A stretch of 64,000 nucleotides of DNA from Pseudomonas entomophila L48 (GTDB taxonomy: Bacteria; Pseudomonadota; Gammaproteobacteria; Pseudomonadales; Pseudomonadaceae): positions 2,062,001 to 2,126,000 of the forward strand of contig NC_008027.1 in the NCBI RefSeq assembly GCF_000026105.1, read 5' to 3'. The stretch's first letter is position 1, and each line of letters begins with the position of its first letter. The position numbers and the translations under genes are program-made. Below the pieces are notes generated by a model, which did not search any database, was not told where the DNA came from, and saw only the letters and a program-made list of their open reading frames with translations. Shown here piece by piece: positions 42,468-54,074 of the stretch.

Positions 42468-44296
42468 CTTACATCCTCGGGCTATCGGCCTTCTACCACG
42501 ACAGCGCGGTCACCCTGATCAAGGACGGGCAGATCGTCTGCGCCTTGCAGGAAGAGCGCTTTTCCCGGATCAAGCAGGACCGCGGCTTCCCCCGCCATGC
42601 CCTGCGCGCCTGCCTGGAGCAGGCCGGCATCAGCCTGGCCGATGTCGCCTGGCTGGCCTACTACGAAGACCCGGAAGTGAAGTTCGAGCGTATCTGCACC
42701 ACCTACAAGCGCAACTTCCCCCGTGGCGCGCTGGCCTTCGCCCAGCAGTACACCCGTTTTGCCGCGCGCCGGGACATCAAGGGCATCATCAACACGGAGT
42801 TGCAGGGGCTGTTCCCGGACCAACCGCTGCCGGCGATCTTCATCAGCCAGCACCACCTGAGCCACGCGGCGTCGGCGTTCTACCCGTCGCCCTATCAAGA
42901 GGCCGCGGTGCTGTGCGTGGACGGGGTCGGCGAGTGGTCGACCACCACGGCCTGGCAGGGCAAGGGCAACCAGCTCGAACCCTTGTTCGAAGTGCGCTTC
43001 CCGCACTCGCTGGGCCTGCTCTATTCGGCGTTCACCTACTATTGCGGCTTCAAGGTCGACTCCGGCGAGTACAAGCTGATGGGGCTGGCGCCCTATGGCG
43101 AGCCGCGCTACGTCGACACCATCCTCGAGCACCTGATCACCCTCGAGGAGGACGGCAGCTTCAGCCTCAACCGCAAGTACTTCGACTATGAAGTCGGCGA
43201 GCGGATGATCAGCACGGCGTTCGAGACCCTGTTCGGCGCGCCGGCCCGTGAGCCGGAAAGCCCCATCGGCCAGCGCGAGATGGACCTGGCGGCGTCGATC
43301 CAGGTGGTCACTGAGCGCGTCATGCTGGCCCTGGCGCGGCGGATCAAGGCACAGACCCAGGCCGACTATCTGTGCCTGGCCGGTGGCGTGGCGCTCAACT
43401 GCGTCGCCAACGGCAAACTCCTGCGCTCGGGGCTGTTCAAGGGCTTGTTCGTCCAGCCGGCCTCGGGGGACTCGGGCGGTTCGCTGGGCGCGGCGCTGCA
43501 TTGCCACTACCAGACCAGCCAAGCGGCGCGCCAGGCCAACGGCGTGGACGACGCCATGCAGGGCGCCTACCTGGGCAATGCCTACGACAGCCCGCAGATC
43601 GAACGCACCCTCAGCCACCACGGCGCGCCGTACCAGAAGCTCGACCGGGCCGCGTTGCTCGCCGCCACTGCCCGGCACCTGGCCGAGGACAAGGTGGTGG
43701 GCTGGTTCCAGGGGCGCATGGAATTCGGCCCGCGCTCGCTGGGCGCGCGCTCGATCCTCGGCAACCCGCGTTCGGCGACGATGCAGAGCGTGATGAACCT
43801 GAAGATCAAGAACCGCGAGTCGTTCCGCCCGTTTGCCCCGGCGGTGCTGGCCGAGCAGGCCGGGCAGTGGTTCGAGCTGGACACGCCATCGCCCTACATG
43901 CTGATCGTCGCCCCGGTGCACGCGCAAAAACGCCTGGCCGGGCTGGACGAGCGCGGCTACAGCGGCATCGAAAAACTGCAACTGGTGCGCTCGCAAATCC
44001 CGGCGGTCACTCACGTCGACTGTTCGGCCCGGGTGCAGACGGTGGACGGGCGCCACAACCCGTTGTTCCGCGACCTGCTGGCCAACTTTGCCGAGCTCAC
44101 CGGCTGCCCGGTGCTGATCAACACCTCGTTCAACGTGCGCGGCGAGCCCATCGTCGAGAGCCCGGAGGATGCCTACCGCTGTTTCATGCGCACCGAAATG
44201 GATTGCCTAGTGCTCGGCGACTACCTGCTGCTCAAGGACGAGCAGCCGCGCTGGCACGAAGTGGCCGACTGGAGAAGCCAATATGCACTCGACTGA
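42464..44296 (+). CDS. O-carbamoyltransferase, NodU/CmcH family
   Basis: A 610-residue enzyme that transfers a carbamoyl group from carbamoyl phosphate, via an adenylate, to a hydroxyl or similar acceptor. The N-terminal Kae1-like domain shows LGLSAFYHDSAVTLI, the metal motif HHLSHAASAFY, and VDGVGEWSTTT. The C-terminal domain has EFGPRSLGARSILGNPR and NRESFRPFAPAVL, then LINTSFNVRGEPI. The ATG overlaps the exporter stop; the TGA overlaps the SGNH gene start by 14 bases. Similar enzymes decorate antibiotics and toxins. Confidence 0.92.
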   Translation: MTYILGLSAFYHDSAVTLIKDGQIVCALQEERFSRIKQDRGFPRHALRACLEQAGISLADVAWLAYYEDPEVKFERICTTYKRNFPRGALAFAQQYTRFAARRDIKGIINTELQGLFPDQPLPAIFISQHHLSHAASAFYPSPYQEAAVLCVDGVGEWSTTTAWQGKGNQLEPLFEVRFPHSLGLLYSAFTYYCGFKVDSGEYKLMGLAPYGEPRYVDTILEHLITLEEDGSFSLNRKYFDYEVGERMISTAFETLFGAPAREPESPIGQREMDLAASIQVVTERVMLALARRIKAQTQADYLCLAGGVALNCVANGKLLRSGLFKGLFVQPASGDSGGSLGAALHCHYQTSQAARQANGVDDAMQGAYLGNAYDSPQIERTLSHHGAPYQKLDRAALLAATARHLAEDKVVGWFQGRMEFGPRSLGARSILGNPRSATMQSVMNLKIKNRESFRPFAPAVLAEQAGQWFELDTPSPYMLIVAPVHAQKRLAGLDERGYSGIEKLQLVRSQIPAVTHVDCSARVQTVDGRHNPLFRDLLANFAELTGCPVLINTSFNVRGEPIVESPEDAYRCFMRTEMDCLVLGDYLLLKDEQPRWHEVADWRSQYALD

Positions 44297-45416
44297 AAAG
44301 CCTGTACTGAGCCACCACGAGGCCGTGCAGGAGGTGTACCGCTGGACGCCACAGATCCGCGACTACGACCGCTTCATGCACATCGGCGCGCGCTGGGTGC
44401 CGTACACCATGTACTTCCACGAAAAGATGTTCCGCTCGCCGACCATCAACACCGATGCCCTGGGTTTTCGCTATACCGAGTTCGACGGCAAGCGCCATTC
44501 GGTGGCCGAGCGCCCGCTGGCGGGCAAGGTCAACCTGCTGGTGGGCGGCTCCACCGCCCTGGGCGTAGGTTCCACCCACGATGGCGCCACGGTGGCTTCG
44601 TACCTGAGCGCGATCACCGGCGAGGTGTGGCTGAATTTCGCCGGGCGCGGCTATAACGCCACGCAAGAGCTGCTGATGTACCTGATGCAGCAGAAACGCA
44701 TTGGCGAGGTCGGCCACGTGGTGGTGTTCAGCGGCATCAACACCCTGGCCCTGGAGGGGATTCCCGACGCCTTCGCCAGCGACCATGGGCGCTACTACTA
44801 CTCGTTCGAATTCCAGCACTACATGAACAAGTTCAACGAGGACATGAAGCGCAAGAAGAACACCTTCGGCGGCGCCGGTGGCGAGTCGCTGTTCAAACGC
44901 TGGAAGAACGCCCTGTTCGACGAGAACCCGGCCGATGAGGTGATCACCGACGAAGGTGTCTCGCTGGACGAGCGCCTGGAGCGGGCGGCCCTGGCGATCA
45001 CCGACGCGCTGAAACAATGGCGGTTGCTGCTGGCCGGCCATGGCGCCAGCCTGAGCTTCGTGCTGCAGCCGCTGGCGCATTGGTGCCGGGAACGCTTGAC
45101 GGCTGAAGAAGAGGCGGTGTTCCACGCCATCGACAGCTGCCCGAACAACTTCTACCGCCTGTTCAGCGGCGTGCTCGGCAAGGAGGTGCACGCACCGTTC
45201 TTCCAGCACATCCAGGCCAGCGCCGACGGCATTCCCTGCCTGGACATGAACGAAATGCTCAAATTCAGCCCCGTCTTCGAGGAAACGCTGTTCGTGGACC
45301 GCGTCCACTTCAACGACCTCGGCAACCAGCAACTCGCTCAATTGATCAGTGACGAACTCGGCCTTTACCAGGAGAAAAGCCATGAGCCTCATTCGCAAGC
45401 TGTTAAGCCTGTTTAA
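44283..45416 (+). CDS. SGNH-hydrolase-like protein of the carbamoyltransferase operon
   Basis: A 377-residue cytoplasmic-looking protein. SGNH blocks are recognisable: GGSTALGVGS (Ser block, near residue 88), FAGRGYNATQE (Gly), VVVFSGINTL (Asn) and DRVHFNDLGNQQL near the C-terminus (Asp and His). It lacks a signal peptide. Genes of this sort often accompany carbamoyltransferases; I also loosely recall the label 'inducer of phenazine A' on Pseudomonas relatives, unverified. Role probably acyl or ester hydrolysis or transfer on the pathway intermediate. Its last 35 bases overlap the following peptide gene in another frame. Confidence 0.75.
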   Translation: MHSTEKPVLSHHEAVQEVYRWTPQIRDYDRFMHIGARWVPYTMYFHEKMFRSPTINTDALGFRYTEFDGKRHSVAERPLAGKVNLLVGGSTALGVGSTHDGATVASYLSAITGEVWLNFAGRGYNATQELLMYLMQQKRIGEVGHVVVFSGINTLALEGIPDAFASDHGRYYYSFEFQHYMNKFNEDMKRKKNTFGGAGGESLFKRWKNALFDENPADEVITDEGVSLDERLERAALAITDALKQWRLLLAGHGASLSFVLQPLAHWCRERLTAEEEAVFHAIDSCPNNFYRLFSGVLGKEVHAPFFQHIQASADGIPCLDMNEMLKFSPVFEETLFVDRVHFNDLGNQQLAQLISDELGLYQEKSHEPHSQAVKPV

Positions 45417-45459
45417 GCGCAAGAAGAAACGCGGCGGGTCGATCTACCCGCTGCGGTAG
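45382..45459 (+). CDS. 25-residue basic peptide ending the carbamoyltransferase operon
   Basis: ATG 45382 has AGGAG seven bases upstream, a better ribosome site than several larger genes here, and the frame overlaps the SGNH gene by 35 bases as expected in a compact operon. The peptide begins MSLIRKLLSLF, continues with a KRKKKR cluster and ends SIYPLR with TAG at 45457-45459. It is an amphipathic basic peptide: a membrane-associated subunit, a toxin, or a relative of the small DUF5989-type proteins that I recall beside carbamoyltransferases, which have a similar aromatic-Pro/Thr end. Too short for confident family assignment. Confidence 0.6.
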   Translation: MSLIRKLLSLFKRKKKRGGSIYPLR

Positions 45460-45460
45460 C

Positions 45461-45578
45461 GGTAGGAGCGGCCTTCAGCCGCGAAAGGGCCGCAGAGCGG
45501 CCCCGGCGATCTCTGCTGTAGCTGGATTCCTGGGGCTGCTGCGCAGCCCTTTCGCGGCTGAAGGCCGCTCCTACAGGG
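45461..45578. repeat. REP pair (GCGGCC type)
   Basis: GGTAGGAGCGGCCTTCAGCC and an inverted partner with inner GGGCCGC hairpins, between the convergent carbamoyltransferase operon and aroE. Confidence 0.85.
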
Positions 45579-45601
45579 GGTGCGTTGAACCCAAACCAAG
45601 C

Positions 45602-46450
45602 TCAGCCCAGGCGGGCGAAATGCGCCTGCATGCGCCCGGCATCGGCCGGGTGGCCGCTGAACAGCTCGAACGCCTTGACCGCCTGGAACACCGCCATGGT
45701 GCCGCCATCCAGGGTGCGGCAACCCAATGCTCGGGCCTGGCGCAGCAGTTCGGTTTCCAGCGGGAAATAGATGATCTCCGCCACCCACAGCTGTGCCCGC
45801 AGCAATTCGGCGGGCAACGGCATGCCCGGCAGCTTGGCCATGCCCACCGGGGTGGTGTTTACCAACCCATCGGCTTCGGCCATCGCGCTTGCCAGGTCAT
45901 GGCCGAGCACCGCGCGCCCGGCACCAAAACGCTGCGCCAGATTGGCCACCAGCGCCTGGCCACGCGCCGCGTCCACCTCGAACAGCACCAACCGCTCGAC
46001 CCCTTCGGCCAGCAGCGCATGGGCCACCGCCGAGCCCGCGCCACCCGCGCCCAGTTGCACCACCTGGCGCCGCTCGACATCCGGCAGGCCGCGCCGGAAA
46101 CCTTCGGCAAAGCCCAGGCAGTCGGTGTTGTGGCCAATCCGCCGACCGTCGCGCAGCACCACGGTATTGACCGCGCCGATGCCCCGGGCTTCCTCCGACA
46201 GTTCATCAAGCAACGGCAGGATCGCCTGCTTGAACGGGAACGTGACGTTCAGCCCGGTGAAGCCGGTGCGCTGGGCGGCGTCGAGCAGCTGGGGCAGGGC
46301 GCTGTCGTCCACCCCCAGCTGGTCGGCGTCGATCAGCCGGTAGAGGTAGCGCAGCGCCTGGGCGTCGCCTTCGGCCTCATGCAGCGCGGGGGTGCGCGAG
46401 GCCTGGATGCCGCGGCCGATCAGGCCAGCGAGAATGCCGGGAGCGTTCAT
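45602..46450 (-). CDS. aroE: Shikimate dehydrogenase paralogue (catabolic/quinate-type)
   Basis: A 282-residue NAD(P)-dependent dehydrogenase interconverting shikimate and 3-dehydroshikimate. The substrate site shows [17 protein letters not shown], where the usual S-x-S is changed, then NVTFPFKQ with the catalytic Lys; the Rossmann loop is GAGGAGSAV near residue 130 and the end is [16 protein letters not shown]. The SRTP variant fits the AroE-like/quinate-type subgroup more than biosynthetic AroE. It overlaps aroQ by ATGA and belongs with quiC for growth on shikimate or quinate. Confidence 0.9.
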   Translation of the reverse strand: MNAPGILAGLIGRGIQASRTPALHEAEGDAQALRYLYRLIDADQLGVDDSALPQLLDAAQRTGFTGLNVTFPFKQAILPLLDELSEEARGIGAVNTVVLRDGRRIGHNTDCLGFAEGFRRGLPDVERRQVVQLGAGGAGSAVAHALLAEGVERLVLFEVDAARGQALVANLAQRFGAGRAVLGHDLASAMAEADGLVNTTPVGMAKLPGMPLPAELLRAQLWVAEIIYFPLETELLRQARALGCRTLDGGTMAVFQAVKAFELFSGHPADAGRMQAHFARLG

Positions 46451-46896
46451 GCCGCCTGCTCCTTGAACAACCCGCTGAAGTAGCCGAGGGCCATGGCGTA
46501 GCCTTGGCTGCCGAGCCCGCAGATCACCCCGACGGCAATGCTGGAGACGAACGACAGGTGACGGAAGGGTTCGCGCTTGTGCACGTTGGACAGGTGAACT
46601 TCGATCACTGGCAACTCGCTGGCAACCAGCGCGTCGCGGATGGCCACCGAGGTGTGGGTCCAGGCGGCGGGGTTGATCAGGATGCCGTGGCAGCGGCCAC
46701 GGGCGGCGTGGATCCAGTCGATCAGCTCACCTTCGTGGTTGGTCTGGCGGAACTCCAGTTCCAGGCTCAGTTCGCGGGCGCTGGCGGCGCACAGGTTGGC
46801 CAGGTCGGCGAGGGTTTCGTGACCGTACTGGGTAGGTTCGCGGGTGCCCAACAGGTTCAGGTTGGGGCCGTTGAGCACGAGGATTCGGGGTGTCAT
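46447..46896 (-). CDS. aroQ: Type II 3-dehydroquinate dehydratase
   Basis: A 149-residue dodecameric-type dehydratase. [17 protein letters not shown] with the catalytic Tyr in [41 protein letters not shown] and [18 protein letters not shown] are all intact. It converts 3-dehydroquinate to 3-dehydroshikimate. Translationally coupled to aroE. The upstream 46897-47214 gap carries a REP pair and the czcC promoter region; a weak dyad ACTACCTGGTTAGT lies at 46939-46952. Confidence 0.94.
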   Translation of the reverse strand: MTPRILVLNGPNLNLLGTREPTQYGHETLADLANLCAASARELSLELEFRQTNHEGELIDWIHAARGRCHGILINPAAWTHTSVAIRDALVASELPVIEVHLSNVHKREPFRHLSFVSSIAVGVICGLGSQGYAMALGYFSGLFKEQAA

Positions 46897-47012
46897 GGCG
46901 GGGCATCGCTTTGTTGTTTTTGGATGTCTCGATATATGTACTACCTGGTTAGTTTCGTCAAATGAGCTGATTCAAAACCGGGCGATTATCGAACGCCTGC
47001 ACGCGGTCCTGT

Positions 47013-47098
47013 CCTGTAGGAGCCAGCTTGCTGGCGAACCGGGCCTACACCGAACTACCGTGTCGACTCGGTTCGCCAGCAAGCTGGCTCCTACAGGG
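47013..47098. repeat. REP pair (CCAGC type)
   Basis: CCTGTAGGAGCCAGCTTGCT and its inverted copy between aroQ and czcC. Confidence 0.86.
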
Positions 47099-47214
47099 GA
47101 GGGCGCGCGCATTGATTACAGAATTGTAATTTTCACGCCACCGCCCCGATAACCACCCCTCCCTAAAGTCCCACGCCAAAGCATTCCGCCGCTTTGTCGA
47201 CGAGGACCCACGCC

Positions 47215-48429
47215 GTGCCCATCCCCCGCAAGATCGCCTTGCTCTGCCTGCTCCTGGCCGGCCCCGCCGGTGCCCAGGGCCTGAGCCTGGAACAGGCGCT
47301 CGACGCCGCCTACGCCCGCAACCCGGACCTCGCCGCTGTCGGCCGCGAAATCGGCATCGCCGAGGGCGAGCGCCGCCAGGCCGGGCTGATCCCCAACCCC
47401 GAGCTGTCCTGGGAGGTCGAGGACACCCGCCGCGACACCAGCACCACCACCGTCACCCTCAGCCAGGCCCTGGAGCTGGGCGGCAAGCGCGGCGCACGCA
47501 TCGAGGTCGCCGAGGCCGGCCAGGCGGTTGCCCAACTGGAGCTGGAGCGTCAGCGCAATGGCCTGCGCGCCGACGTGATCCAGGCCTTCCATGCCGCCCT
47601 GCGCGCACAGACCGCGTTGGAGCTGGCGCAGCAGTCGCAGGCGCTGACCGAACGTGGCCTGCGGGTGGTGGAAGGGCGGGTCAAGGCGGGCCAGTCCTCG
47701 CCGGTGGAGGCCACCCGCGCCCAGGTGCAACTGGCCCAGGCCCAGGCGGCGGTGCGTCGCGCGCAGACCGAGCGCGGCGTCGCCTGGCAGTCACTGGCAC
47801 GCCTGACCGGCAGCGCGCAGACAAGCTTCGACCGGCTCGACGCCACGACCCTTTCACCGGGGCCGGCGCCCAAGCCCGAGCCGCTGCTGGCCAAGGTCGA
47901 GCAGACCGCCGACTGGCGCCTGGCCGCGGCGCAGATCGAGCGCGGCGAAGCGAGCCTGGGGTCGGAGAAGGCCCAGCGCATTCCCAACCTGACCGTCAGC
48001 GTCGGCAGCCAGTACAGCCGCGAGGACCGCGAGCGGGTCAACGTGGTGGGGCTGTCGATGCCGCTGCCGTTGTTCGACCGCAACCAGGGCAACGTGCTGG
48101 CTGCCGCGCGCCGCGCCGACCAGGCCCGCGACCTGCGCAACGCCGTGGAGCTGCGCCTGCGCAGCGATACCCGCAGTGCCCTGGAGCAGTGGGCCACCGC
48201 CATGGGCGAGGTACAGGCCTACGACCGCACCATCCTGCCGGCTGCCCAGCAGGCGGTGGACACCGCCACCCGTGGCTTCGAGATGGGCAAGTTCGCCTTT
48301 CTCGATGTGCTCGATGCGCAGCGCACGCTGATCGAGGCGCGGGGGCTGTATCTGGACGCACTGGCTTCGGCCACCGATGCGCGGGCGCAGGTAGAGCGGA
48401 TTTACGGCGATCTGGCGGTAGGCCGGTGA
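47215..48429 (+). CDS. czcC: Outer-membrane channel of heavy-metal RND efflux, TolC family
   Basis: A 404-residue TolC-like channel. GTG 47215 gives the signal peptide MPIPRKIALLCLLLAGPAGAQ and has GAGGA upstream; an in-frame TTG lies 21 bases earlier. The repeated coiled-coil halves are visible (LDAAYARNPDLAAVGREI; NRLQAQRT-like VLDAQRTLIEARGLYLDAL), as is GLIPNPELSWEVED. It forms the outer exit of the CzcCBA pump for Co, Zn and Cd. Confidence 0.9.
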   Translation: MPIPRKIALLCLLLAGPAGAQGLSLEQALDAAYARNPDLAAVGREIGIAEGERRQAGLIPNPELSWEVEDTRRDTSTTTVTLSQALELGGKRGARIEVAEAGQAVAQLELERQRNGLRADVIQAFHAALRAQTALELAQQSQALTERGLRVVEGRVKAGQSSPVEATRAQVQLAQAQAAVRRAQTERGVAWQSLARLTGSAQTSFDRLDATTLSPGPAPKPEPLLAKVEQTADWRLAAAQIERGEASLGSEKAQRIPNLTVSVGSQYSREDRERVNVVGLSMPLPLFDRNQGNVLAAARRADQARDLRNAVELRLRSDTRSALEQWATAMGEVQAYDRTILPAAQQAVDTATRGFEMGKFAFLDVLDAQRTLIEARGLYLDALASATDARAQVERIYGDLAVGR

Positions 48430-48436
48430 TGCATTC

Positions 48437-48490
48437 GTTCGCCGGCAAGCCGGCTCCTACAGGACCCGTAGGAGCCGGCTTGCCGGCGAA
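48437..48490. repeat. REP pair (GCCGGC type)
   Basis: TTCGCCGGCAAGCCGGCTCC and an inverted partner separated by only about 5 bases, within the 118-base czcC-czcB gap. Confidence 0.86.
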
Positions 48491-48547
48491 AGGGCCGCGC
48501 AGCGGCCCCGGCGATTCGACTGACGACCCTTTCCAGCAGGAACGACA

Positions 48548-49765
48548 ATGACCAACCCACGCAAACTCGCCATCCTCGCCGCTGCCATTGCCGCCCTCGG
48601 CCTTGGCGGCCTGGCCTGGACCGGCACCCTCGGCCAGGCCTCCAGCGGCCTGGCCCAGCACGACGACCACGGCCACGCCGAAGAGCAGGATGACGGTCAT
48701 GGCCACGGCGCCTCTGAAGGCGAGGGTGATAGCCACGGCGAGGAAGAGGGCAAGCTGCACCTCAGCGCCGAGCAGATCCAGGCCGCCGGCGTGCAACTGA
48801 GCACCGCCGGCCCGCAGACCCTGGGCACCGCCATCAGCTTCCCCGGCGAGATCCGTTTCGATGAAGACCGTACCGCCCACGTGGTGCCCCGCGTGCCAGG
48901 CGTGGTCGAGTCGGTGCACGCCGAGCTGGGCCAGGCGGTCAAGCGTGGCCAGGTGCTGGCGGTGATCGCCAGCCAGCAGATCTCCGAGCTGCGCAGCGAG
49001 CAGCAGGCCGCCCAGCGCCGCCTGGAGCTGGCACGGCTGACCTTCGAGCGCGAGAAGCAGCTGTGGCAGGAGCGCATCAGCGCCGAGCAGGACTACCTGC
49101 AAGCTCGCCAGACCTTGCAGGAGGCCGAGATCGCCGCTGCCAACGCCGGGCAGAAGGTCGCCGCCGTGGCCCCGGCCGGCAAGGGCAACCGCTATGAACT
49201 GCGCGCACCGTTCGACGCGGTGGTGGTGGAGAAGCACCTGACCGTGGGCGAGGTGGTGGACGAGACCAGCAACGCCTTCACCCTGTCCGACCTGAGCCGG
49301 GTCTGGGCCACCTTCGCCGTTGCCCCGCGTGACCTGGACAAGGTGGTCAGCGGCCGTGGCGTCAGCGTCAGCGCGCCGGACCTCGGTGCCCAGGTCGAGG
49401 GCAAGGTCAACTACGTCGGCAGCCTGCTCGGCGAGCAGAACCGCGCCGCCACCGTGCGCGCCACCCTGGCCAATCCCAACGGCGCCTGGCGCCCGGGGCT
49501 GTTCGTGAATATCGCGGTCACCGTCGAGCGCTTCGACGCCGCCGTGGTGGTGCCGGAAAGCGCCTTGCAGACCTGGGAGGAGCAGACCGTGGTGTTCGTG
49601 CGCAACGACGAAGGCTTCGAGGCCCGCCCGGTCAAGCCCGGGCGCCGCGACAGCGGCCAGGTGGAGATCCGCGAGGGGCTGGCCGCCGGCGCCGTGGTGG
49701 CTGCCGCCGGCAGCTTCGTCCTCAAGTCCGAGCTGGGCAAAGGCTCGGCCGCGCACAGCCACTGA
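48548..49765 (+). CDS. czcB: Heavy-metal RND efflux periplasmic adaptor
   Basis: A 405-residue adaptor. A signal/anchor (AILAAAIAALGLGGLAWTG) is followed by a His/Glu/Asp-rich metal-binding segment (HDDHGHAEEQDDGHGHG, residues ~38-54, continuing to ~68), typical of CzcB. The lipoyl domains (VVPRVPGVVESVHAELGQAV; NRYELRAPFDAVVVEK) flank a coiled coil. It bridges CzcA and CzcC and may deliver periplasmic metal to the pump. Confidence 0.92.
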   Translation: MTNPRKLAILAAAIAALGLGGLAWTGTLGQASSGLAQHDDHGHAEEQDDGHGHGASEGEGDSHGEEEGKLHLSAEQIQAAGVQLSTAGPQTLGTAISFPGEIRFDEDRTAHVVPRVPGVVESVHAELGQAVKRGQVLAVIASQQISELRSEQQAAQRRLELARLTFEREKQLWQERISAEQDYLQARQTLQEAEIAAANAGQKVAAVAPAGKGNRYELRAPFDAVVVEKHLTVGEVVDETSNAFTLSDLSRVWATFAVAPRDLDKVVSGRGVSVSAPDLGAQVEGKVNYVGSLLGEQNRAATVRATLANPNGAWRPGLFVNIAVTVERFDAAVVVPESALQTWEEQTVVFVRNDEGFEARPVKPGRRDSGQVEIREGLAAGAVVAAAGSFVLKSELGKGSAAHSH

Positions 49766-52936
<3,171 letters not shown>

Positions 52937-52971
52937 GGTTCTGCATGGGATCGAGCAACGCCACGCCGGTC

Positions 52972-53079
52972 CCTGTAGGAGCCGGCCTTGCCGGCGAACA
53001 GGTCCCACCTTCACCGCACAGCGTCTGATTCCTGTGCTGGATGTGCCGGCCCTTTCGCCGGCAAAGCCGGCTCCTACAG
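52972..53079. repeat. REP pair (GCCGGC type)
   Basis: CCTGTAGGAGCCGGCCTTGC and an inverted partner downstream of czcA. The following ~250 bases up to 53332 hold no gene that I can support. Confidence 0.85.
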
Positions 53080-53332
53080 TGCGGGGTATTAGGCGGTACG
53101 CATCTGCGCCTTAGCCGCCTGCTGCATCTGGACACCACACGAATGGCGACGGCTGTACGCGGGTTGGTCAACCGGGAATCAAGGAAACCGGCTCGCACGA
53201 GTGCGCCCCACGCACAGCCACCATTGAACGAAACGAGCGGGCACAAAAAATGCGCCGTTCGGGAACACGTTTCAAGGCGGGGTCATGTGCGGATACACTT
53301 CGTGCCTCCCACCCCCACAAGGATTGTGCCCC

Positions 53333-53965
53333 ATGCCCGACACCACGAACCTCCTGGCCTTCGCCCTGATCTGCCTGGGCATGGTCCTCACCCCCGGCCC
53401 GAACATGATCTACCTGATCTCCCGCTCCATCTGCCAGGGGCGCATGGCCGGGCTGATCTCGCTGGGGGGCGTGGCCCTGGGCTTCGTCATCTACATGCTC
53501 TGCGCGGCACTGGGCATCACCGCCCTGGTGATGGCCGTGCCGTTCGCCTACGACGCCTTGCGTATCGGCGGCGCGCTGTACTTGTTGTACCTGGCCTGGC
53601 AGGCCCTGCGCCCGGGCGGTCGTTCGCCGTTCCAGGTCCGCGACCTGCCGGCCGACAGCCCGCGCCGGCTGTTCGGCATGGGCTTGCTGACCAGCCTGCT
53701 CAACCCCAAGATCGCGGTGATGTACCTGTCGCTGATGCCGCAGTTCATCGAACCGGGCCATGGCAGCGTGCTGAGCCAGTCGTTGGTGCTGGGCTGCACG
53801 CAGATCGCCATCAGCGTCACGGTGAACGCACTGATCGCGGTGATGGCCGGCTCGATCGCCGTGTTCCTCGCCGGCCGGCCGCTTTGGCAGCAGGTTCAGC
53901 GCTGGCTGATGGGCACCGTGCTGGCGGGCCTGGCGCTGCGCATGCTGACCGAAGGGCGTCGTTGA
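53333..53965 (+). CDS. LysE/RhtB family exporter
   Basis: A 210-residue exporter: TPGPNMIYLISRSICQGR near the N-terminus, GGALYLLYLAWQALRPGG in the middle, LTSLLNPKIAVMYLSLMPQF in the fourth helix. ATG 53333 has AAGGA upstream. Substrate unknown; probably an amino acid or analogue. It stands alone between REP elements and a histidine kinase gene. Confidence 0.88.
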   Translation: MPDTTNLLAFALICLGMVLTPGPNMIYLISRSICQGRMAGLISLGGVALGFVIYMLCAALGITALVMAVPFAYDALRIGGALYLLYLAWQALRPGGRSPFQVRDLPADSPRRLFGMGLLTSLLNPKIAVMYLSLMPQFIEPGHGSVLSQSLVLGCTQIAISVTVNALIAVMAGSIAVFLAGRPLWQQVQRWLMGTVLAGLALRMLTEGRR

Positions 53966-54074
53966 AAGCGCCTTTTGCCGTGCACAGACCGAAATGATTG
54001 GAACGTCTGGCGCTGGCTGATTTCATACCTGTGAAGGATGGCAATCTGACAGGATCCACCATGGCCCGAACGTC

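Noticed and set aside
45461..45578. Paired repeats that might suggest a CRISPR array
   Set aside because: Only two inverted copies per locus, palindromic, with no regular spacers; these are REP pairs.
46939..46952. Dyad ACTACCTGGTTAGT upstream of aroQ as an operator
   Set aside because: Only the outer four bases are symmetrical; too weak to call without other sites for comparison.
53080..53332. Possible small gene between czcA and the LysE gene on either strand
   Set aside because: Frames here are Arg/Cys-rich and cross a REP pair; no ribosome site or recognisable family.
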